Source: Acidimicrobiaceae bacterium
GTDB taxonomy: Bacteria > Actinomycetota > Acidimicrobiia > Acidimicrobiales > Bog-793
Direction: 5' to 3'
NCBI GenBank assembly: GCA_027306715.1
Contig: DAHUZG010000244.1
Location: 1-10,396, forward strand
DNA length: 10,396 nucleotides
Below are positions 7,246-10,396 of the stretch, piece by piece (within the stretch, counting starts at the first letter, position 1; the number at the start of each line of letters is the position of its first letter). The translations under genes were made by a program, and so were the position numbers. The notes beneath the pieces were generated by a model. It did no database searches. It worked only from the letters and a program-made list of their open reading frames with translations, and had not been told where the DNA came from.

Positions 7246-7605
7246 TCAGCCGAGAGCGCCGAGCCGGCGCCCGCCGATCACGTGCAGGTGCAGGTGGCCC
7301 ACCGTGTTCCCGGAGTCCGGGCCGACGTTCATGACGAGCCGGTAGCCCCCGGCGGCGATGCCGTCCTGCTCGGCGGCGCGGCGTGCGAGGACGAGCATCT
7401 CGGCGAGAAGCTCGCCGTGCTCGGCTCCGACCGCCATGGCGGCGTCGAGGTGCCGGCGCGGCACGACGAGCAGGTGCGTCGGGGCGACCGGGTGCAGATC
7501 GCGGAAGGCGACCGCGTGCTCACCTCCGAGCACGAGCTCGGTCGCGAGCTCGCCGGCGACGATGGCGCAGAACACGCAGCCCTCATCCCCGGCGCTCCCG
7601 ATCAC
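7246..7605 (-). CDS. HIT-family protein (nucleotide hydrolase/transferase)
   Basis: A histidine-triad protein of 119 residues, the normal size for HINT-type nucleoside phosphoramidate or dinucleotide hydrolases. The triad HLHLHVIGG carries H104, H106 and H108. C10 and C13 near the start, with H52, match the zinc-site pattern of many bacterial members. The N93-x-G pattern before the triad is kept. I placed the start at GTG 7605, because the family begins close to the GCVFC segment and a weak GGTGA lies 4 nt upstream. Longer in-frame starts would add an Arg-rich leader overlapping the preceding HTH gene. The substrate is unknown. The lipoprotein gene follows after 5 bp, so the two are almost certainly co-transcribed. 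Confidence 0.9.
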   Translation of the reverse strand: MIGSAGDEGCVFCAIVAGELATELVLGGEHAVAFRDLHPVAPTHLLVVPRRHLDAAMAVGAEHGELLAEMLVLARRAAEQDGIAAGGYRLVMNVGPDSGNTVGHLHLHVIGGRRLGALG

Positions 7606-7672
7606 TGTTTCACCGGTGGCACCAGTTCCACCACTCTGTGCGCGATCACAGCGCAGCGGGTGCCCCCGTGGC

Positions 7673-7903
7673 TCAACGGCTCGTGGCGCGCGTCGGCTCA
7701 GGGTAGAGATGCTCGAGGCTTCCCGGCACGATCCTCGCCGCCTCGACAAAGCGGGCGAGATCAGGTTCTTTCAGGCGAATGACCCGGCCGAATTTGTACG
7801 CCGGCAGCTCGCCTTCGTCGATGAACCGGTAGAGCGTACGGAGGTTGACGCCGAGGTACCTCGACGCGTCCTTCGTGCTCATCCAGTTGGTCACATCCGT
7901 CAT
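7673..7903 (-). CDS. Small excisionase-type (MerR-like) helix-turn-helix DNA-binding protein
   Basis: A 76-residue protein that is almost entirely one HTH_17/excisionase-type DNA-binding domain. It shows STKDASRYLGV (9-19) as the first helices, RTLYRFIDEGELPAYKFG (22-39) as the recognition helix and wing turn, and IRLKEPDLARFVEA (42-55) as the closing segment. Its size and fold type resemble BldC and phage excisionases, but nothing phage-like surrounds it and it is not a clear BldC orthologue. It is probably a chromosomal regulator with unknown targets. ATG 7903 is preferred over GTG 7909, which lies only 2 nt after the -10-like box, and ATG 7882 remains possible. It has its own candidate promoter, 96 bp after hemW. 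The HIT gene follows after 67 bp. Confidence 0.85.
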   Translation of the reverse strand: MTDVTNWMSTKDASRYLGVNLRTLYRFIDEGELPAYKFGRVIRLKEPDLARFVEAARIVPGSLEHLYPEPTRATSR

Positions 7904-7911
7904 GACCACGC

Positions 7912-7917
7912 AGAGTA
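7912..7917 (-). promoter_or_regulatory. Possible -10 box for a leaderless HTH-gene transcript
   Basis: TACTCT on the minus strand fits TAnnnT and ends 8 nt before ATG 7903. There is no Shine-Dalgarno. The spacing equals that of TACGCT before dinG. No convincing -35 is visible. Confidence 0.35.
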
Positions 7918-7999
7918 GCAGAAGAGGAGGGTTTCGTGCGGTCTCATATCCTGTGACGGTTCGGGATGGACGCCGGCGCCTCTGAGCGGGGAGGAAGCG

Positions 8000-9172
8000 T
8001 CAACCCGGCTGCAGCCGGAGCGCAACTTCGTTGGCGAGCAGCCGCCCCCGCCTCGTGAGCACGCTGCGGCCGCCGACGCGAAGAACGAGCCCGTCGAGGC
8101 TCGGGTCGGCCGCCAGGGCGTCCGCCGGCACGCCGTCACGGGTACGCAGCGCGAGCGCCAGCGACTCGAGCGCGGCGGACTCCGGGCTCAGGTCCTCGAC
8201 GCCGACGACGGGGCTGCGCCCGGCTTCGATGGCGGCGATGTAGCGCTCGGGACGGCGCAGGTTCCAGAAGCGGCGACCTGCGACGTAGCTGTGGGCGGCG
8301 CAGCCGAAGCCGCGGTAGGCGGTGCCGTCCCAGTAGCCGCGGTTGTGGCGGCACTCGTGACCGGGCAGAGCCCAGTTCGAGATCTCGTACCAGCCGAGCC
8401 CCGCAGCAGAGAGGACCTCGTCGGCCAGCTCGTAGCGGTGCGCCAGCACGTCGTCGTCGGGATGGCGGCTCGGGTCGCGCCACAGCGGCGTTCCCGGCTC
8501 GACGGTGAGGGCGTAGGCCGAGACGTGCGGCGGGGCGCTCTCGAAGGCGAGCACGCCGCGCAGGCTCTCGAGCCAGTTCTCGTCGGTCTCGCCGGCTCCG
8601 CCGTAGACGAGGTCGACGTTGAACGAGGCGAAGCCGACGGCGCCGATCGCCGCGACGGCTCGCGCCACAGAGCCGGGGCGGTGCGAGCGTCCGAGGCCGG
8701 CGAGCACCGGCTCGACGAGGGACTGCACGCCGAGCGAGATGCGTGTCACCCCGGCCGCGGCGAGGTGCTCGAGGAGGGCCGGCGAGGTGCTCTCGGGGTT
8801 GCACTCGACGCTCACCTCGGCGCCCGGGCGCGGCTCGAGGGCTCGGCCCAGCTGGGCGAGATCCTCCCCGGCGAGCATCGACGGGGTGCCCCCACCGACG
8901 AAGACGGTGCTCGGTGCGGGCATCCCGCCCTCGCGGGCATGCCGGATCTCGCTGAGCACTGCAGCGACGTAGGCATCGACAAGCTGGCCGCGGTCGGTCC
9001 AGGTGGCGAAGGCGCAATAGTCGCAGCGCTCGGCGCAGAACGGGATGTGGAGGTAGGCCCCGAACCCGCTCGAGACGCCCGGCGCCGCGGCAGCGGGGTG
9101 CGACCCGCCCCGCAGAGGGAGGGCCGGGGTGCTCGCCGCTGCCCCGACAGCCGCAGCGGGCACAGGGGTCAC
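8000..9172 (-). CDS. hemW: HemW-type radical SAM heme chaperone
   Basis: A 390-residue member of the HemW family, historically annotated as oxygen-independent coproporphyrinogen III oxidase-like, now seen as a heme-binding chaperone that delivers heme to target proteins. The radical SAM cluster motif CAERCDYC gives C46, C50 and C53. GGGTPS and the SAM-binding segments follow. The HNxxYW motif proposed for heme binding in HemW is intact (H276-W281), which favours HemW over the true oxidase HemN. The C-terminal winged-helix part ends with LTRRGRLLANEVALRL. The family's G-x-P-G-E/Q-T stretch reads GGAGET here, so the proline is replaced. GTG 9172 directly follows the stop of the bldD-like gene (TGAGTG), implying translational coupling. 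The first ~35 residues are a low-complexity Ala/Pro/Gly leader, so a later start is possible, but I see none with a better site. Confidence 0.93.
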   Translation of the reverse strand: MTPVPAAAVGAAASTPALPLRGGSHPAAAAPGVSSGFGAYLHIPFCAERCDYCAFATWTDRGQLVDAYVAAVLSEIRHAREGGMPAPSTVFVGGGTPSMLAGEDLAQLGRALEPRPGAEVSVECNPESTSPALLEHLAAAGVTRISLGVQSLVEPVLAGLGRSHRPGSVARAVAAIGAVGFASFNVDLVYGGAGETDENWLESLRGVLAFESAPPHVSAYALTVEPGTPLWRDPSRHPDDDVLAHRYELADEVLSAAGLGWYEISNWALPGHECRHNRGYWDGTAYRGFGCAAHSYVAGRRFWNLRRPERYIAAIEAGRSPVVGVEDLSPESAALESLALALRTRDGVPADALAADPSLDGLVLRVGGRSVLTRRGRLLANEVALRLQPG

Positions 9173-9736
9173 TCAGTCATGGTAGAGAATGCCGTTCTCG
9201 GCCAGGGCGGCGAGCATATCGCTGACCCCGCGGCCGAATGTCGCACCGATCACGCGCAGGTCGTCGTGGCGGATCGTGAGCACCCGGCCGTTGAAGTCCT
9301 GGCGCTCGACCTGGACCCGGGCGAGGAAGCGCTGCAGCGCCTCGGCCTCCGGCCCCTGCGCCTCGCGCAGCCGGGAGAGGTCGATGCGGATCTTCCGCGA
9401 GCTCGTCGTGAGACCGTCGGGCTCGCTGGCGCGGGCATCGGCGCCCTCCGGCAGCAGCTGCTCGACCGGCACGTCATAGAGGCTGGCAAGTCGCTTCAGG
9501 CGGGGAACCGAGATCGCCCGCTCGCCGCGCTCGTAGGCGCCGAGGACCGAGGCGCGGAATTCCTGGTCGGAGATCGCTTCGACGGCCTGCAGGGAGAGGC
9601 GCTTCTGCCGGCGCACCGCACGCAGGCGGGCGCCCACTACCTGCGCGTAGCGCGCCTCGGCTGCGTCGAGCTCTCCGACCTCGCCGTTGAGCTCCGGACC
9701 AAGCACGGACTCCCGGTCGAGTGTCATGTCCACCAC
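9173..9736 (-). CDS. bldD: BldD-family transcriptional regulator with c-di-GMP-binding signature
   Basis: A 187-residue two-domain regulator that resembles Streptomyces BldD along its length. The XRE-type HTH spans about 30-95 (GARLRAVRRQ, GAYERGERAISVPRL, LYDVPVEQLLP). After a linker, the C-terminal domain starts near 114 (RKIRIDLSRL). In BldD this domain binds tetrameric cyclic di-GMP through RxD-x8-RxxD. Here R145-Q-D147, eight residues, then R156-H-D-D159 reproduce the signature exactly. BldD represses sporulation genes in Streptomyces when c-di-GMP is bound. The regulon here is unknown. The N-terminal ~29 residues exceed the family start. Tandem GTGs (9736, 9733) follow a GAGGGAGA ribosome site, and ATG 9727 is an alternative. 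A TACAAT -10 lies upstream. The gene abuts hemW and follows rsmE, an unusual place for bldD. The symbol reflects homology; orthology is likely but unproven. Confidence 0.88.
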   Translation of the reverse strand: MVDMTLDRESVLGPELNGEVGELDAAEARYAQVVGARLRAVRRQKRLSLQAVEAISDQEFRASVLGAYERGERAISVPRLKRLASLYDVPVEQLLPEGADARASEPDGLTTSSRKIRIDLSRLREAQGPEAEALQRFLARVQVERQDFNGRVLTIRHDDLRVIGATFGRGVSDMLAALAENGILYHD

Positions 9737-9738
9737 GG

Positions 9739-9746
9739 TCTCCCTC
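9739..9746 (-). promoter_or_regulatory. Ribosome-binding site for the bldD-like gene
   Basis: The minus strand reads GAGGGAGA just before tandem GTG codons. GAGG is 6 nt from GTG 9736, and GGAG is 6 nt from GTG 9733. This favours one of the two GTGs over the ATG at 9727, which would be 12 nt from GGAG. Confidence 0.5.
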
Positions 9747-9774
9747 GCTGCACCTCAGCCAACGCACTGCAACA

Positions 9775-9780
9775 ATTGTA
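9775..9780 (-). promoter_or_regulatory. Likely -10 promoter element for bldD-hemW
   Basis: TACAAT on the minus strand matches the TATAAT consensus at five of six positions. It lies in the most A/T-rich short stretch of the window, 38 nt before GTG 9736. The expected transcript start is near 9768, giving a leader of about 30 nt with a ribosome site. No good -35 is seen at 16-18 bp. The box overlaps the 8-bp palindrome ACAATTGT (9772-9779), a possible operator half. Confidence 0.5.
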
Positions 9781-9834
9781 TCGGTAAGTAGCAGCTCATG
9801 TTCGGACAAGCCGACACCCGAGCTGCACAAGCCT

Positions 9835-10396
9835 CTATCCGGCGAGCCCCATCCCCTCGCGTCGCGCCATCAAGAGACACCCGGCGGCTATCGCCGCGGT
9901 CTCGGCTCTCATGATCAACGACCCGATCCGCGCCGAAGTTACGCCGCAAATGAGTTCTTCGGCAGTGAATCCTCCCTCGGGGCCGACAAGGACGTGCGTC
10001 GTCCCGCCCGCCAGCGGCGGTGCCCCGGGCTCGGCGAGGGCGACCACCGCCGGTCCGGCGGCGAGGCGCTCGAGCACCGTCTCGAGCGGGGCGAGGTCAT
10101 AGACGACGGGCAGGCGGGGCCGCCGGCACTGGGCGGCAGCCTCGCGCACGATCCGCCTCAGCCGCTCGCAGCGTCGGGCGGCGGCGTCGCCGTCGAGCCG
10201 GACGACGCTGCGGGCGGCTGAGAACGGGTGCAGCTCGTCGATCCCGAGCTCGGTGAGCTTCTGTGCGACGAGCTCGGGGCGGTCGCCCTTGGTGAGCGCG
10301 AAGCCGACTCCGAGGAGCGGCTCGGGGGCCGGCTCGTGCTCGATCGAGCCCGCGGGGACCAGGCGAGGGCCGGATGCCGCCGGCCCGCCGGCGCCG
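9835..10396 (-). CDS. rsmE: 16S rRNA m3U1498 methyltransferase RsmE (5' end outside window)
   Basis: The last 187 residues of an RsmE-type SPOUT methyltransferase, which methylates N3 of U1498 in 16S rRNA on the assembled 30S subunit. Diagnostic segments are ALTKGDRPELVAQKLTELGI, ARSVVRLDGD and RIVREAAAQCRRPRLP, then the SAM-binding knot with GPEGG (9970-9984) and MRAETAA near the end. The frame runs through the right edge, so the N-terminal ~50 residues are missing. The usual LGxR before RAET is changed to IGSL, and the preceding loop looks a few residues short. The last ~45 codons also use many codons rare elsewhere here (ATT, GTA, ACT, TTG, AGA, ATA, TGT). RsmE commonly sits in the dnaJ-rsmE-HIT-phoH-ybeY-era neighbourhood, so it fits this locus. 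Confidence 0.9.
   Translation of the reverse strand, partial: GAGGPAASGPRLVPAGSIEHEPAPEPLLGVGFALTKGDRPELVAQKLTELGIDELHPFSAARSVVRLDGDAAARRCERLRRIVREAAAQCRRPRLPVVYDLAPLETVLERLAAGPAVVALAEPGAPPLAGGTTHVLVGPEGGFTAEELICGVTSARIGSLIMRAETAAIAAGCLLMARREGMGLAG

Noticed and set aside
7637..7650. CRP-like inverted repeat TGTG-N6-CACA between the HTH and HIT genes
   Set aside because: The half-site spacing is two bases shorter than the TGTG-N8-CACA pattern of CRP/GlxR sites, and no promoter is placed beside it.
7662..7740. tRNA-like 5' end (CCCCCGTGGCTCAACGGC) on the plus strand
   Set aside because: The D-arm-like match is not followed by an anticodon stem or a GGTTCRANNCC T-loop at the right distance, and the stretch overlaps the end of the small HTH gene.
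7606..7749. Longer start for the HIT protein
   Set aside because: The added 48 residues are Arg/Ser-rich and overlap the HTH gene. HIT proteins normally begin just before the CxFC segment, which GTG 7605 provides.
8291..9787. Long open frame on the plus strand opposite hemW and bldD
   Set aside because: Same reason: no recognisable domain, and both minus-strand genes have intact catalytic or binding motifs.

Overview
This is a high-GC chromosomal housekeeping region, probably from an actinobacterium. A lineage near the Acidimicrobiia fits best. The evidence is strong G/C bias at third codon positions, frequent GTG starts, a BldD-family regulator (an actinobacterial family) and the phoH-ybeY-corC-era order. 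The genus cannot be read from the sequence.

Layout: the left edge carries the C-terminal end of an unrecognised gene (3-200, +), then a dinG-type iron-sulfur helicase (263-2209, +). Everything to the right is on the minus strand, so dinG and era converge across about 90 bp that hold a bulged inverted repeat. Read in the direction of transcription, from right to left, the minus-strand genes are: rsmE (partial at the right edge), a bldD-like regulator, hemW, a small excisionase-type HTH protein, a HIT-family hydrolase, a putative lipoprotein, phoH, ybeY, a CNNM/CorC membrane protein and era. Spacing is very tight. bldD/hemW and corC/era abut with no gap, ybeY/corC share one base, HIT/lipoprotein are 5 bp apart, and phoH/ybeY 8 bp apart. 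Promoter-like -10 boxes precede bldD, the small HTH gene, phoH and dinG. No intergenic stretch exceeds 100 bp.

How the genes work together: PhoH, YbeY, Era and RsmE all act on RNA or ribosome maturation (an RNA-linked ATPase, an endoribonuclease, a 30S assembly GTPase and a 16S rRNA methyltransferase). HemW links to heme handling and DinG to repair of structured DNA.

No obvious new defence or mobile system is present. The points most worth a second look are: (1) a BldD homologue with an intact cyclic-di-GMP-binding signature placed between rsmE and hemW and abutting hemW; (2) an amber stop in the lipoprotein gene that replaces the Gln of a pentapeptide repeat, where the frame would otherwise run on to a GTGA overlap with phoH; (3) a repetitive Gly/Ser-rich N-terminal extension on Era backed by a good Shine-Dalgarno; (4) TAnnnT boxes 8-10 nt before start codons that lack Shine-Dalgarno sequences, suggesting leaderless mRNAs; and (5) a codon-use shift and altered SPOUT motif at the end of rsmE.
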